This document shows, in pieces, positions 10,207-25,547 of a stretch of 64,000 bases of DNA. The notes beneath the pieces are model-generated. The model was not told where the DNA came from. It saw nothing but the letters and a program-made list of their open reading frames with translations, and searched no databases. This DNA comes from Pseudomonas berkeleyensis (GTDB lineage: Bacteria > Pseudomonadota > Gammaproteobacteria > Pseudomonadales > Pseudomonadaceae): contig NZ_CP059139.1 in the NCBI RefSeq assembly GCF_014109765.1, positions 3,662,001 to 3,726,000 of the forward strand, read 5' to 3'. The stretch's first letter is position 1, and every line of letters begins with the position of its first letter. The translations under genes were made by a program, and so were the position numbers.

Positions 10207-10815
10207 TTACAGCTGTACGCCGGAGAACGACATGAAGCCCAGCGACATCAGGCCGACGGTGATGAAGGTCAGGCCCAGGCCACGCAGCCCGGCGGGCGGA
10301 TCGCTGTACTTGAGCTTCTCGCGGATGGCGGCAAGCAGGATGATCGCCAGGGCCCAGGAGACGCCGGCACCGGCGCCGTAGACCACGCTCTCGGTGAAGT
10401 TGTAATCACGCTCGACCATGAACAGCGTGCCGCCGAAGATGGCGCAGTGCACGGTGATCAGCGGCAGGAAGATACCCAGCGCGTTGTAGAGCGCCGGCAG
10501 GTACTTGTCGAGCACCATTTCCATGATCTGCACCACCGCGGCGATCAGGCCGATGTAGCAGATCAGGCCGAGGAAGCTCAGGTCGGTGTCCGGCATGCCG
10601 GCCCAGCTCAACGCGCCTTCCTTGAGCAGGTAGACATAGAGCAGGTTGTTCAGCGGCACGGTGATGATCATCACCACGATCACCGTCAGACCCAGCATCA
10701 GGGAGGTTTCGACCTTCTTGGAAATCGCCAGGAAGGTACACATGCCGAGGAAGAACGCCAGTGCCATGTTCTCGATGAACACCGCACGGACGAACAGGCT
10801 GATGTAGTGTTCCAT
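10207..10815 (-). CDS. nqrE: Na+-translocating NADH:quinone reductase subunit E
   Basis: This 202-residue integral membrane subunit has six predicted helices. It belongs to the NqrD/NqrE (RnfA/RnfE) family and carries a conserved cysteine in the [13 protein letters not shown] segment and another in the VHCAIFGG segment. These contribute to the membrane iron centre shared with NqrD. Its start shares one base with the nqrD stop (TAATG), which indicates translational coupling. Confidence 0.97.
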   Translation of the reverse strand: MEHYISLFVRAVFIENMALAFFLGMCTFLAISKKVETSLMLGLTVIVVMIITVPLNNLLYVYLLKEGALSWAGMPDTDLSFLGLICYIGLIAAVVQIMEMVLDKYLPALYNALGIFLPLITVHCAIFGGTLFMVERDYNFTESVVYGAGAGVSWALAIILLAAIREKLKYSDPPAGLRGLGLTFITVGLMSLGFMSFSGVQL

Positions 10816-11483
10816 TAATAGGCCTCCTCATTCTTGACCTGCGGCGCCATGCGGTACTCGACCTTTTCCACTTGCTCGGTCTTGTAGCTACGCAGGGCCC
10901 AGATGAACAGGCCGATCAGGAAGAACGCCGACGGCGGCAGCAGCAGCAGGCCGTTGGGTTGATACCAGCCACCGTTGTTGACGGTTTCCAGAATCTGATA
11001 GCCGAGCAGCGAGCCCGCACCGAACAGTTCACGCACCACACCCAGAGCGATCAGCATGGCGCTGTAGCCCAGGCCGTTACCGATACCGTCGACGAACGAG
11101 GCGACCGGCGGGTTGGACATGGCGAAGGCTTCGGCCCGGCCCATCACGATGCAGTTGGTGATGATCAGACCGACGAACACCGACAGCCGCTGACTCAGGC
11201 TGTAGGCATAGGCCTTGAGGAACTGGTCGACCACGATCACCAGCGACGCGATGATCACCACCTGGGCGATCATGCGGATGGAGCCGGGAATCTGGCTACG
11301 CACCAGAGAGATGAAGAAACCGGAGAAGCCGGTGACCAAGGTCAGGGCGATGGACAGTACCAGCGCCGTGCTCAGGCTGGAGGTAACCGCCAGCGCCGAG
11401 CAGATGCCGAGAATCTGCAGGCCGATCGGGTTCTTGTTCAGAATCGGATCGAGCAACAGTTCTTTCATGGTGGGTTTGGACAT
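10815..11483 (-). CDS. nqrD: Na+-translocating NADH:quinone reductase subunit D
   Basis: This 222-residue, six-helix membrane subunit is paralogous to NqrE. It contains the [13 protein letters not shown] segment, with a cysteine in the first helix, and the [13 protein letters not shown] motif, both characteristic of NqrD/RnfE. With NqrE it forms the inverted-topology core around the iron centre. It lies three bases after nqrC. Confidence 0.97.
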   Translation of the reverse strand: MSKPTMKELLLDPILNKNPIGLQILGICSALAVTSSLSTALVLSIALTLVTGFSGFFISLVRSQIPGSIRMIAQVVIIASLVIVVDQFLKAYAYSLSQRLSVFVGLIITNCIVMGRAEAFAMSNPPVASFVDGIGNGLGYSAMLIALGVVRELFGAGSLLGYQILETVNNGGWYQPNGLLLLPPSAFFLIGLFIWALRSYKTEQVEKVEYRMAPQVKNEEAY

Positions 11484-11486
11484 GGA

Positions 11487-12264
11487 TCAAGCCTCCCCTG
11501 CGGCCAGCTTCTTGAGGAACGGGCCAAAGCCGTCCTCGCCAAGCCAGAACTGAATCATGTGAGTGACGCCGTTGCCGGTGAGGGTCGCGCCTGCGATGGC
11601 GTCGACCTGGTAGTCAGCCTGCGGGTTTTCCGGGTTGACGCTGCCCTTGATCACGCGCAGAGCGGCCTCACCGTCGTCGTAGACCTTCTTGCCGACCCAC
11701 TTGGCTTGCCAATTGGGGTTGTCGATCTCACCACCAAGACCGGGTGTTTCACCATGCTGGTAGAAACCCAGGCCGGCGACGGTATCGAGATCCGGCTGCA
11801 GTGCGACAAAACCGTACATGGTCGACCACAGGCCATAGCCACGCACCGGCAGGATCAGGCGATCCATCTGGCCATCGTGCTCGATCACGTAGACCACCGC
11901 GTAGTGCTCCAGACGACGGATCGAGGCGATATCGCGAGCGGCCGGAATGGTGCTGGACAGCCCCGGCTCCTTGGAGGCCTTGTTCTGATCGAAGGTGTGC
12001 GGATCATGCGCATCGCTGAACTGGCCGCTGCGCATGTCGACCAGACGCGGGGTGACCTTGGCGCTGAAGACCTCACGAATCTCGTCGTTGGACATGCCAG
12101 GCTGCCACAGCCCGGCGATTTCCAGCACCGCGCGCTGGCGATCGACCAACGCGTTTTCCTGCTGGGCCGGACGCAAGATCAGTGCGGCAGCCGATACGGC
12201 GATCGAGCACACCAGGCACATGACCAGCGCCACCACCAGGGTGCGGACAGGAGTTTCTTTGATT

Positions 12265-12272
<8 letters not shown>
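11487..12272 (-). CDS. nqrC: Na+-translocating NADH:quinone reductase subunit C
   Basis: This 261-residue subunit has one N-terminal transmembrane helix (about residues 11-34) and a periplasmic FMN-binding domain. The covalent FMN site is DAIAGAT, with the acceptor at about Thr230. Many homologues have SGAT here, so the first residue of the motif is alanine. The gene overlaps the end of nqrB by eight bases. FMN is presumably attached by the ApbE encoded downstream. Confidence 0.96.
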
Positions 12273-15243
<2,971 letters not shown>

Positions 15244-15272
15244 AATAAAAAACGGGAGCCGAAGCTCCCGTT
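15244..15272 (-). terminator. Rho-independent terminator of the GAPDH gene
   Basis: On the minus strand AACGGGAGC, a TTCG tetraloop and GCTCCCGTT form a perfect 9-bp stem followed by TTTTTTATT. It lies 22 bases after the GAPDH stop codon. Confidence 0.92.
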
Positions 15273-15293
15273 CCTTTTCACGCTAACCCGCTA

Positions 15294-16760
15294 TCAGCGC
15301 GGGAAAGCCGGCGGGTTGACCCCAGCCATGTCTTCCATCACGCGAACCACCTGGCAGCTGTAGCCAAACTCGTTGTCGTACCAGACGTACAGCACGACAC
15401 GATTATCGTTGGCGATGGTGGCTTCGGCATCGACCACACCAGCGTGACGCGAACCGACGAAATCAGTCGAGACCACTTCCTGCGAACTGACGAAGTCGAT
15501 CTGCTTCTGCAGATCCGAGTGCATGGCCATTTGGCGCAGGTACTCGTTGATCTCTTCGCGAGTGGTGGCCTTCTCCAGGTTCAGATTGAGAATGGCCATC
15601 GACACGTTCGGCGTCGGTACACGAATGGCGTTACCGGTCAGCTTGCCTTTCAGCACGGGCAGAGCCTTGGCAGCAGCGGTAGCGGCGCCGGTTTCGGTGA
15701 TGACCATGTTCAGCGCGGCGCTACGACCACGACGACTGCCCTTGTGGAAGTTGTCGATCAGGTTCTGGTCGTTGGTGTACGAGTGAACGGTCTCGACGTG
15801 ACCGTTGACGATACCGTACTGATCATTGACCGCCTTGAGCACCGGCACGATGGCGTTGGTGGTGCAGGAGGCAGCGGAAATGATCTTGTCCTCAGCGGTG
15901 ATTTCGCTGTGGTTGATGCCGTGCACGATGTTCTTCAGCGCACCCTTGCCCGGCGCGGTCAGTACCACACGATCGACGCCCGGGCACTTGAGGTGCTGAC
16001 CGAGGCCTTCGGCATCACGCCATTTGCCGGTGTTGTCCACCAGCAGGGCATTCTTGATGCCGTACTGGGTGTAGTCGATGGACGCCGGGTCGTTGGAGTA
16101 GATGACCTGAATCAGGTTGCCATTGGCGGTGATGGTGTTGTGCTCTTCATCGATGGTGATGGTGCCATTGAACTTGCCATGCACCGAGTCGCGGCGCAGC
16201 AGGCTGGCGCGCTTGACCAGGTCGTTCTCGGCCCCCTTGCGCACCACCACGGCACGCAGACGCAGGCCGTCGCCACCACCGGTCTTCTCGATCAGGATGC
16301 GCGCCAGCAGACGACCGATGCGGCCGAAACCATACAGGACGACGTCAGTGCCTTCACGACCAGCGCCATTCTGCTTGCCAACCACCTCGTCCAGCTCGTC
16401 CTTGACGAACTGGACGACGTCGCGACCAGCACCTTCGGCCTTGAATTTGGCAACCAGCTTGCCCAGGTCGACGGAGGCGGCGCCCAGTTTGAGCTCGCTC
16501 ATCGCCTTGAGCATGGGGAAGGTGTCGTGCACCGACAGCTCGGCATCTTCAGCCAGGCGGTGACGGGCAAAACGGTGAGCCTTGAGGATGTCGATGACCG
16601 AACGGTTGATCAGGCCACGGCCATAGATCGAGGTCACCACATTGTTGTTGCGATAGAGCTGACCAATCAGCGGAATCATCGCTTCTGCGAGTGCTTCACG
16701 ATCAATCCATTCACCGAGACACTGGTCGGGCTTCTGAGTCACGGGCAGTACCTTCCACAT
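15294..16760 (-). CDS. gap: Glyceraldehyde-3-phosphate dehydrogenase, long form
   Basis: This 488-residue protein starts at MWKVLPVTQK. Residues 1-135 are a helical N-terminal extension absent from the usual 330-residue enzyme. The GAPDH core follows, with Rossmann motif YGFGRIGR near 143-150, catalytic Cys299 in SAASCTTNAI, the RVPTPNVSM segment and WYDNEFGYSCQ near the end. It oxidises glyceraldehyde 3-phosphate or runs in the gluconeogenic direction. The open frame continues upstream to 17027, but that part overlaps mfd and is not coding-like. The gene is divergent from mfd with about 130 bases between them. Confidence 0.92.
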   Translation of the reverse strand: MWKVLPVTQKPDQCLGEWIDREALAEAMIPLIGQLYRNNNVVTSIYGRGLINRSVIDILKAHRFARHRLAEDAELSVHDTFPMLKAMSELKLGAASVDLGKLVAKFKAEGAGRDVVQFVKDELDEVVGKQNGAGREGTDVVLYGFGRIGRLLARILIEKTGGGDGLRLRAVVVRKGAENDLVKRASLLRRDSVHGKFNGTITIDEEHNTITANGNLIQVIYSNDPASIDYTQYGIKNALLVDNTGKWRDAEGLGQHLKCPGVDRVVLTAPGKGALKNIVHGINHSEITAEDKIISAASCTTNAIVPVLKAVNDQYGIVNGHVETVHSYTNDQNLIDNFHKGSRRGRSAALNMVITETGAATAAAKALPVLKGKLTGNAIRVPTPNVSMAILNLNLEKATTREEINEYLRQMAMHSDLQKQIDFVSSQEVVSTDFVGSRHAGVVDAEATIANDNRVVLYVWYDNEFGYSCQVVRVMEDMAGVNPPAFPR

Positions 16761-16890
16761 GTAGGGGCTGAAAAAAGGGGCTACATTATGACGGTGCTTG
16801 CTGCCTGGAGCAATGCGCGCCTGTCGACACTGACACCATCGCCCTGCCCCGCTACAATCGGCGCCCTGTCCGAGCAACCTTGAGCCGCCC

Positions 16891-20343
<3,453 letters not shown>

Positions 20344-20354
20344 AGGACTCCTCC

Positions 20355-20876
20355 ATGCGCCCACTGCACCTGATCGCCCTGCTGCTCTGCCTGCTCGCAC
20401 CGAGCGCCTTCGCCGAACGCCTCTACCAGGTGGAGGTGCTGGTGTTCCGCCAGGCTGGCGAGCCAGTGCTGGCTCCCAAGGTTGCACCGGACGATTGGGC
20501 CGGCACCGCCCTACCGATTGCCGGCAGCGAACGCCCCACGACACTCGACAGCGAGGCCGCCAAGCTCAATGCAAGCAATGGCTACCAGGTGCTGCTGCAC
20601 AAGGCATGGGCCCAGACCTTGGGCAGCAATCCAAATCGCGCAGCCATCAGCAGCGGCGAGGCGCATTTTGGCCACTACCCGGTCGAGGGCACGTTGAATT
20701 TCGTACAGGAGCGATTCACCGATCTGGATATCGAACTGTGGATCAACCGCTTCAGCAGCGACGGTCTACTGGAAGCCAGTGAACACCTGAAGGTCGCCCA
20801 GCGCCTGAAGGACAACGCGCTCACCTATCTCGATCACGGCAGCCTGGGCGTGCTGATCCGCATCAACCCGCTCTGA
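20355..20876 (+). CDS. CsiV-like periplasmic protein
   Basis: This 173-residue protein has a clear signal peptide (MRPLHLIALLLCLLAPSAFA, cleavage after AFA). The mature start RLYQVEVLVFRQ and the block SGEAHFGHYPVEGTLNF, followed by DIELWINRF, fit the CsiV (PF10972) family. In Vibrio cholerae CsiV is linked to the peptidoglycan-targeting toxin TseH; in most bacteria the role is unclear. GGACTC lies 5-10 bases before the ATG. It follows mfd closely. Confidence 0.75.
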   Translation: MRPLHLIALLLCLLAPSAFAERLYQVEVLVFRQAGEPVLAPKVAPDDWAGTALPIAGSERPTTLDSEAAKLNASNGYQVLLHKAWAQTLGSNPNRAAISSGEAHFGHYPVEGTLNFVQERFTDLDIELWINRFSSDGLLEASEHLKVAQRLKDNALTYLDHGSLGVLIRINPL

Positions 20877-20912
20877 TCCATCTTTGCACCGCGCGCACCT
20901 GATGAACTCATC

Positions 20913-20934
20913 GGTGCGCACGGCGCACCCTACG
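20913..20934. repeat. REP family A copy
   Basis: GGTGCGCACGGCGCACCCTACG lies between the convergent CsiV-like gene and nagZ. It is the same element, in reverse orientation, as the one at 61043-61064. In P. aeruginosa I recall a nucleoside phosphorylase gene at this position; none is present here. Confidence 0.8.
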
Positions 20935-20963
20935 CGCCCCGCCCCGCCCCACCCCGGTAGGCT

Positions 20964-21962
20964 TCAAGCCAGCAACTGAGCGGCACGCAGAGCGGACACC
21001 GCCTGCTGCCAACGTGGTACCTGGCGATAATCGGTGCAGGCATGGCCACGACCGCGCATGCGCGCCAAGCGCGCCGGAGCGGTCACATTCAAGCACTGCA
21101 GAGTGGCAAGGGCCAGTTCGGCGGCTGCACGGTCATTGCACACCAGCCCCATATCGCAACCCGCACTCAGCGCCGCCTCGATACGCTGCCCGGCATCACC
21201 TGCCACATGAGCGCCGGCCATGGACAGGTCATCACTGAAGATAACACCATCGAAGCCCAGCTCACCACGCAGAATCTCCTGCAGCCAGCGGCGTGAAAAA
21301 CCAGCGGGCTGCTCGTCCACCTGCGGATAAATGACATGTGCCGGCATCACCGCATCCAGCTCGCCAGCCAGCAGCTTGAACGGCAGCATGTCACGAGCGC
21401 GAAGCGCTTCCAGGCTACGTTCGTCTCGCGGAATCGCTACATGCGAGTCGGCCTCTGCCCAGCCATGCCCCGGGAAGTGCTTACCGGTAGCCGCCATGCC
21501 AGCCTGGCGCATGCCACGAATGAAAGCGCCGGCCAGAGACGCGGCACGCTGCGCATCGCCTTCGAAAGCCCGACTGCCAACCACCGCACTGCGCTGGTGA
21601 TCGAGATCCAGCACTGGCGCGAAACTCAGATCCAGCCCGACCGCCAGCACTTCGGTCGCCATCAGCCAGCCACAATGCTCGGCCAGCGTCTCAGCATCAT
21701 CGTTGTCGGCAATCGCACGTATCGCTGGCAGCCGCAGAAAGCCCTGACGGAGACGCTGCACCCGGCCACCCTCCTGATCCACTGCCAAAAGCAGATCAGG
21801 GCGCAGCGCACGAATAGACTGACAGAGCTCACGCACCTGGCGCGGCGACTCGATATTGCGCGCAAAGATGATCAGGCCACCCACTTGCGGCTGGCGCAGC
21901 ATCTGACGATCCTCTGCGGTCAGCCAGGTACCGGCGATGTCCATCATCAAAGAGCCTTGCAT
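20964..21962 (-). CDS. nagZ: Beta-N-acetylhexosaminidase NagZ
   Basis: This 332-residue GH3 enzyme starts at MQGSLMMDIAGTWL. The family motif KHFPGHGWAEADSHVA, with its His/Asp acid-base dyad, and the nucleophile region VIFSDDLSMAGA are intact. It cleaves N-acetylglucosamine from anhydromuropeptides in the cytoplasm during wall recycling, which influences AmpR-type beta-lactamase control. An in-frame upstream ATG at 22010 lies inside the adjacent transpeptidase gene, so 21962 is preferred. Confidence 0.96.
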   Translation of the reverse strand: MQGSLMMDIAGTWLTAEDRQMLRQPQVGGLIIFARNIESPRQVRELCQSIRALRPDLLLAVDQEGGRVQRLRQGFLRLPAIRAIADNDDAETLAEHCGWLMATEVLAVGLDLSFAPVLDLDHQRSAVVGSRAFEGDAQRAASLAGAFIRGMRQAGMAATGKHFPGHGWAEADSHVAIPRDERSLEALRARDMLPFKLLAGELDAVMPAHVIYPQVDEQPAGFSRRWLQEILRGELGFDGVIFSDDLSMAGAHVAGDAGQRIEAALSAGCDMGLVCNDRAAAELALATLQCLNVTAPARLARMRGRGHACTDYRQVPRWQQAVSALRAAQLLA

Positions 21963-21973
21963 AAGAGTATTCC

Positions 21974-22501
21974 TTACTGAAAATCGGGTTCTGCGGCCCA
22001 CTGCGGGCATGCTGCCTCATCGATGCGCACCTGACAGTGCGTCGGTACACGCTCGAACAACGTCAGCATGTCGGTATTGCGCAGACGAATGCAGCCATGT
22101 GACAACGGCGTGCCCATCGGTTCCGTGTCCGGCGTGCCGTGCAGGTAGATATAGCGACGAAACGTATCGACCGAGCCAAGACGATTACGCCCCGGCTCAA
22201 TGCCGCTCAACCAAAGAATGCGGGTCAGGATCCAGTCACGGCCAGGAAACTGCTGGTGCAGCTCGGGCGACCAGACCTCACCCGTCCAGCGTCGCCCGCG
22301 CAATACCGCCGCCAGTGGCAGCCCCGCGCCAATACGCGCGCGCACCTGATGCAAACCACGAGGCGTGCAACCACTGCCGTTGCTTTCCCCCGCCCCGTTG
22401 AGTGCAGTAGAGACAGGAAGACGCACGAGCAGACGGCCCGAACGGAACCCGTAGAGCGCCTGGTCGGCAATGGAGATATGCAGTAAGTCGAGATCCGGCA
22501 T
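21974..22501 (-). CDS. L,D-transpeptidase (YkuD) domain protein
   Basis: This 175-residue protein consists almost entirely of a YkuD catalytic domain. The active-site signature HGTPDTEPMGTPLSHGCIRL contains the nucleophile Cys. No signal peptide or transmembrane segment is visible at the N-terminus (MPDLDLLHISIADQAL), unusual for an enzyme family that works on periplasmic peptidoglycan. It lies 11 bases upstream of nagZ in the same direction. Either it acts on cytoplasmic muropeptides or it is exported in a non-classical way; the sequence does not decide. Confidence 0.88.
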   Translation of the reverse strand: MPDLDLLHISIADQALYGFRSGRLLVRLPVSTALNGAGESNGSGCTPRGLHQVRARIGAGLPLAAVLRGRRWTGEVWSPELHQQFPGRDWILTRILWLSGIEPGRNRLGSVDTFRRYIYLHGTPDTEPMGTPLSHGCIRLRNTDMLTLFERVPTHCQVRIDEAACPQWAAEPDFQ

Positions 22502-22543
22502 GACGCCTAGCTTAGCGGATGGCTCGCAGCAAGCCCACCGCAG

Positions 22544-23251
22544 TCAGACTTTGGCCGGCGCGCTCGTAGTCTTGCTACGCGGCTTGAGTTGGGCGGCGGC
22601 CAGAGCAGGATCGGCAACCCCCGTCTCGGCACGCATACCGGCGGCGAGGAACGGCACCATCATGCGCATGACCTGCTCGATGGAAGTGTTCACGCCGAAG
22701 TCGGTTTCGGCCATGGCACGCAACGCCTTGATACCGGACATACTGAACGCCGCGGCGCCAAGCATGAAGTGCACCCGCCAAAACAGCTCCAACGGCGGAA
22801 TGCGCGGTGCAGCATCGTGCACCAGCAGCATGTAACGGCGAAATACCTTGCCGTACACCTCTTCCAGGTATTTACGCAGGTGGCCCTGGCTCTGGCTGAA
22901 CGCCAGGCCGAGCAAACGCATGAAGATGGAGAGATCATTGCCACTACGCGGTTTTACCGCCAGTGCCTGCTCGACCAGCAACTCGAGCAGTTCCTCCAGC
23001 GAGACCTGAACGTCGGACTTGGTCTGACGGCGGTCGAGCTCTTTTTCGAGGCTGGCACAGAAAGGCCCGAGAAAGCGCGAGAAGACCGCCTGGATCAGCG
23101 CCTTCTTCGAACCGAAGTGATAGTTGACGGCAGCCAGGTTCACCCCGGCCTTGCTGGTGATCAGGCGCAGCGAAGTTTCGGCGAAGCCTTTTTCCGCGAA
23201 CAGCTGTTCCGCAGCATCGAGAATGCGTTCAACGGTTTCCGACTGAGCCAT
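22544..23251 (-). CDS. psrA: TetR-family regulator PsrA
   Basis: This 235-residue regulator has an N-terminal TetR HTH (residues about 5-55: ERILDAAEQLFAEKGF, then NLAAVNYHFGSKKAL) and a C-terminal ligand domain. PsrA senses long-chain fatty acyl ligands, represses beta-oxidation genes and activates rpoS in pseudomonads. The identification rests on the sequence, the position between nagZ and lexA, and a PsrA-type operator immediately upstream (23266-23292), which implies autoregulation. It ends in a lysine/proline-rich tail. Confidence 0.93.
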   Translation of the reverse strand: MAQSETVERILDAAEQLFAEKGFAETSLRLITSKAGVNLAAVNYHFGSKKALIQAVFSRFLGPFCASLEKELDRRQTKSDVQVSLEELLELLVEQALAVKPRSGNDLSIFMRLLGLAFSQSQGHLRKYLEEVYGKVFRRYMLLVHDAAPRIPPLELFWRVHFMLGAAAFSMSGIKALRAMAETDFGVNTSIEQVMRMMVPFLAAGMRAETGVADPALAAAQLKPRSKTTSAPAKV

Positions 23252-23265
23252 GAATGATCACCTGA

Positions 23266-23292
23266 CAAACACTCGTTTGAAACATACGTTTC
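23266..23292. promoter_or_regulatory. Tandem PsrA operator upstream of psrA
   Basis: Two palindromes that share one G: CAAAC-ACTC-GTTTG and GAAAC-ATAC-GTTTC, together 27 bases, beginning 15 bases before the psrA start. Both fit the published PsrA consensus (G/C)AAAC-N2-4-GTTT(G/C). Autorepression is the likely role. Confidence 0.85.
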
Positions 23293-23434
23293 AGCCTATC
23301 GAATTGTCAAGTCGCATCGGCCGTCTTTTGGCCAACCGGTCACAGCTTACAACAGGCAATGACGCGCGTTCATCACCCCGCACGACAGCACAGGCAGATA
23401 AGGAGAGAAATTGATCGTTGCCAAGAGCAACTTA

Positions 23435-23469
23435 CTGTATATAATCCCAGTCACTGTATAAAAAGACAG
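23435..23469. promoter_or_regulatory. Two LexA (SOS) boxes in the lexA promoter
   Basis: CTGTATATAATCCCAG (23435-23450) and CTGTATAAAAAGACAG (23454-23469) both fit CTG-N10-CAG with AT-rich centres. They lie within 45 bases of the lexA start and overlap its probable -10 region, as expected for autorepression. Confidence 0.92.
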
Positions 23470-23477
23470 AGCCCGCC

Positions 23478-24092
23478 ATGTTGAAACTGACGCCACGCCA
23501 AGCCGAGATTCTCGCCTTCATCAAGCGCTGCCTGGAAGACAACGGCTACCCGCCGACCCGGGCGGAAATCGCTCAGGAGCTTGGCTTCAAATCCCCCAAT
23601 GCTGCCGAGGAGCATCTCAAGGCCCTCGCACGCAAAGGCGCCATCGAGATGACACCGGGCGCCTCCCGCGGCATCCGCATTCCAGGCTTCGAGCCAGGCG
23701 CAGCCAATGAAGACGAAGGCCTGCCGGTGATTGGCCGCGTCGCTGCCGGCGCACCGATTCTCGCCCAACAGCACGTAGAAGAATCCTGCCAGATCAACCC
23801 GGCATTCTTTCAGCCCAAAGCCGACTATCTGCTACGCGTACGCGGCATGAGCATGAAGGACATCGGTATCTTCGATGGCGACCTGCTCGCCGTACACACC
23901 ACCCGCGAAGCACGCAACGGCCAGATCGTGGTCGCCCGCATCGATGACGAAGTGACGGTCAAGCGCTTCAAGCGCGAAGGCAACAAAGTCTGGCTGATCG
24001 CCGAGAACCCGGAATTTTCCCCGATCGAAGTGGATCTCGAACACCAGGATCTGGTGATCGAAGGCCTGAGCGTCGGCGTGATTCGCCGATAA
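23478..24092 (+). CDS. lexA: SOS repressor LexA
   Basis: This 204-residue repressor has an N-terminal winged helix ([11 protein letters not shown], then [14 protein letters not shown]). The self-cleavage site is Ala90-Gly91, the catalytic Ser is 125 in RGMSMKD and the catalytic Lys is 162 in TVKRFK. It represses the SOS regulon and is cleaved when RecA is activated. Two SOS boxes precede it, and sulA follows after 18 bases in the same direction. Confidence 0.98.
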   Translation: MLKLTPRQAEILAFIKRCLEDNGYPPTRAEIAQELGFKSPNAAEEHLKALARKGAIEMTPGASRGIRIPGFEPGAANEDEGLPVIGRVAAGAPILAQQHVEESCQINPAFFQPKADYLLRVRGMSMKDIGIFDGDLLAVHTTREARNGQIVVARIDDEVTVKRFKREGNKVWLIAENPEFSPIEVDLEHQDLVIEGLSVGVIRR

Positions 24093-24110
24093 GCGGCAAA
24101 GGAGACTCCC

Positions 24111-24569
24111 ATGCAGTTGCAGCAGTCGTTCGAGCGCCCCCAACTTCCCCTGTTCGACGCTTTTCTCGCGAGCGCGTCTCCCGACGCACTGCTTCCTTCC
24201 CCAGAAGACGATCAGGGTTTCAGCGAGTTGGCTCTACGCGGCGCTGCTGGCCACTGCCTGCACTTGCTGGCACCAATTCTCCGGGAGCTGAGCCAGAATC
24301 AGGACGCGCGCTGGCTGACCCTGGTCGCGCCTCCAGCCAGCCTGACCCAGGCCTGGTTGCGCGACGCCGGCCTCAACCGCGAGCGCATTCTGCTGCTGCA
24401 TCCACGCCAAGGGCAGAGTGCGATGGAGCTGGCCGAAGAAGCGCTCAAGCTCGGCCGCAGCCACACCGTGATCAGCTGGCTTCACCCCGTCGAGCACAGT
24501 ACTCGCCTACGCCTTGCCAAAGCGGCTCGGGCGGGCAACGCGCAGAGCCTCAACATCAGCCTGGGCTGA
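24111..24569 (+). CDS. sulA: SOS cell-division inhibitor SulA
   Basis: This 152-residue SulA-family protein is RecA-fold-like, with the conserved central part LTLVAPPASLTQAWLRDAGL and ILLLHPRQGQSAMEL, and the later ISWLHP block. It blocks FtsZ polymerisation during the SOS response. Being 18 bases after lexA and without its own obvious SOS box, it is probably co-transcribed with lexA. It ends just before a strong terminator. The divergent N-terminus is normal for this family. Confidence 0.92.
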   Translation: MQLQQSFERPQLPLFDAFLASASPDALLPSPEDDQGFSELALRGAAGHCLHLLAPILRELSQNQDARWLTLVAPPASLTQAWLRDAGLNRERILLLHPRQGQSAMELAEEALKLGRSHTVISWLHPVEHSTRLRLAKAARAGNAQSLNISLG

Positions 24570-24577
24570 TCGATACA

Positions 24578-24617
24578 CAAACGAAAACGGGCTCCAATGG
24601 GAGCCCGTTTTCGTTTG
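24578..24617. terminator. Strong bidirectional terminator after sulA
   Basis: A perfect 18-bp stem (24578-24595 and 24600-24617) with a 4-base loop, including CGAAAACGGGCTCC and its complement. It separates sulA from the convergent gene at 24631-24867. Confidence 0.92.
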
Positions 24618-24630
24618 CGACCAACAGTCA

Positions 24631-24867
24631 TCAGTGCAGCACGCGCGGCCCTTCGTCCTCGCTGCTGAAATCACCTTCAGCCAGTCGCCCAGCCATCTGC
24701 ACGCCCACATTGAGCATGGCCTTGGCCACCTCGACATGCTGGCCCTGCAGGAAAGCCTTGGCATCGGCAGAGAAATCCAGAGTCACCAGCGCCTCTTCAT
24801 CCTCTGCGCGACGCAGGGCAATACGCCCATCGGGCAGTTCGACGATTTCCAGAAAGGATGTAGGCAT
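24631..24867 (-). CDS. Conserved small protein of unknown function
   Basis: This 78-residue acidic protein starts MPTSFLEIVELPDGRIALRR and contains LVTLDFSADAKAFL and HVEVAKAMLNVGVQMAG. It has no signal peptide or membrane segment. Small proteins of this kind are conserved at this position in pseudomonads, between sulA and topA, but I know no function. It is convergent with sulA. Confidence 0.8.
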   Translation of the reverse strand: MPTSFLEIVELPDGRIALRRAEDEEALVTLDFSADAKAFLQGQHVEVAKAMLNVGVQMAGRLAEGDFSSEDEGPRVLH

Positions 24868-24947
24868 GGGTCAGTCTCGGTACGAAAACACGCCATTGTA
24901 ACAGCCGACAGGGGTCATCCCCAGCCCACTTGTCCAGATATACGCAA

Positions 24948-25466
24948 TCAGCACTCGCTGAGCCCTTCACGGTAGCGCAGCACCAGCGCCTTGAGATCCT
25001 GCCGCCAGGCTTCGACATCGTCGAGGCTCAGCTCAATCGGCTCCTCACCCACGCTGACGGCCGTGATCAGCGGCATGGAGGGGTCTACCTTGGCCTTGCG
25101 CTCCTCGCGCGGCGGCTGAAACAGCGCAGCATAGGCAGCCAACAGCTGCGCCATCCAGGTTTCGGGCTGTTGCGCCAGCTCAACCAGTTCGGCCAGCTCC
25201 GGGCTGGGCGCACCATCGAGTACTGCCTGCTGAACGAAGGCCTCGACACGCGAAGGCGTAGCGTCGTTCATACGGTAGTAGCCGGCAATTTCGTGACACA
25301 GTCCGAGCAGTCCGCCATACAGGTGAAACAGCGCTGCTTCGCGCTCGGCCTGCACCAACGCTTGCACGTTGAATGCCGTGGAAGCCTCTGCCTTGCGCCA
25401 GTTATCCAAGGCGATACCGGCGAAGAAGATCTTTTGATTGGTGCGGGTATAGATTTCTTTGGCCAT
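24948..25466 (-). CDS. DUF6586-like conserved protein
   Basis: This 172-residue mostly helical soluble protein starts at MAKEIYTRTNQKIFFAG. It contains the HLYGGLLGLCHEIAGYYR stretch and a C-terminal part with LSLDDVEAWRQDLKALV. It matches what I recall as the DUF6586 proteins located beside topA in Pseudomonas. The function is unknown. The frame is open upstream to 25529, but the ATG at 25466 is where coding character begins. Confidence 0.78.
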   Translation of the reverse strand: MAKEIYTRTNQKIFFAGIALDNWRKAEASTAFNVQALVQAEREAALFHLYGGLLGLCHEIAGYYRMNDATPSRVEAFVQQAVLDGAPSPELAELVELAQQPETWMAQLLAAYAALFQPPREERKAKVDPSMPLITAVSVGEEPIELSLDDVEAWRQDLKALVLRYREGLSEC

Positions 25467-25547
25467 TGCGGCGACCTCCACAGCAGATCGGGTCATGATA
25501 CGCGCGTCAGCCTGTAGCCAGACGCGCATCTCGTCAGAGCACTGAGA

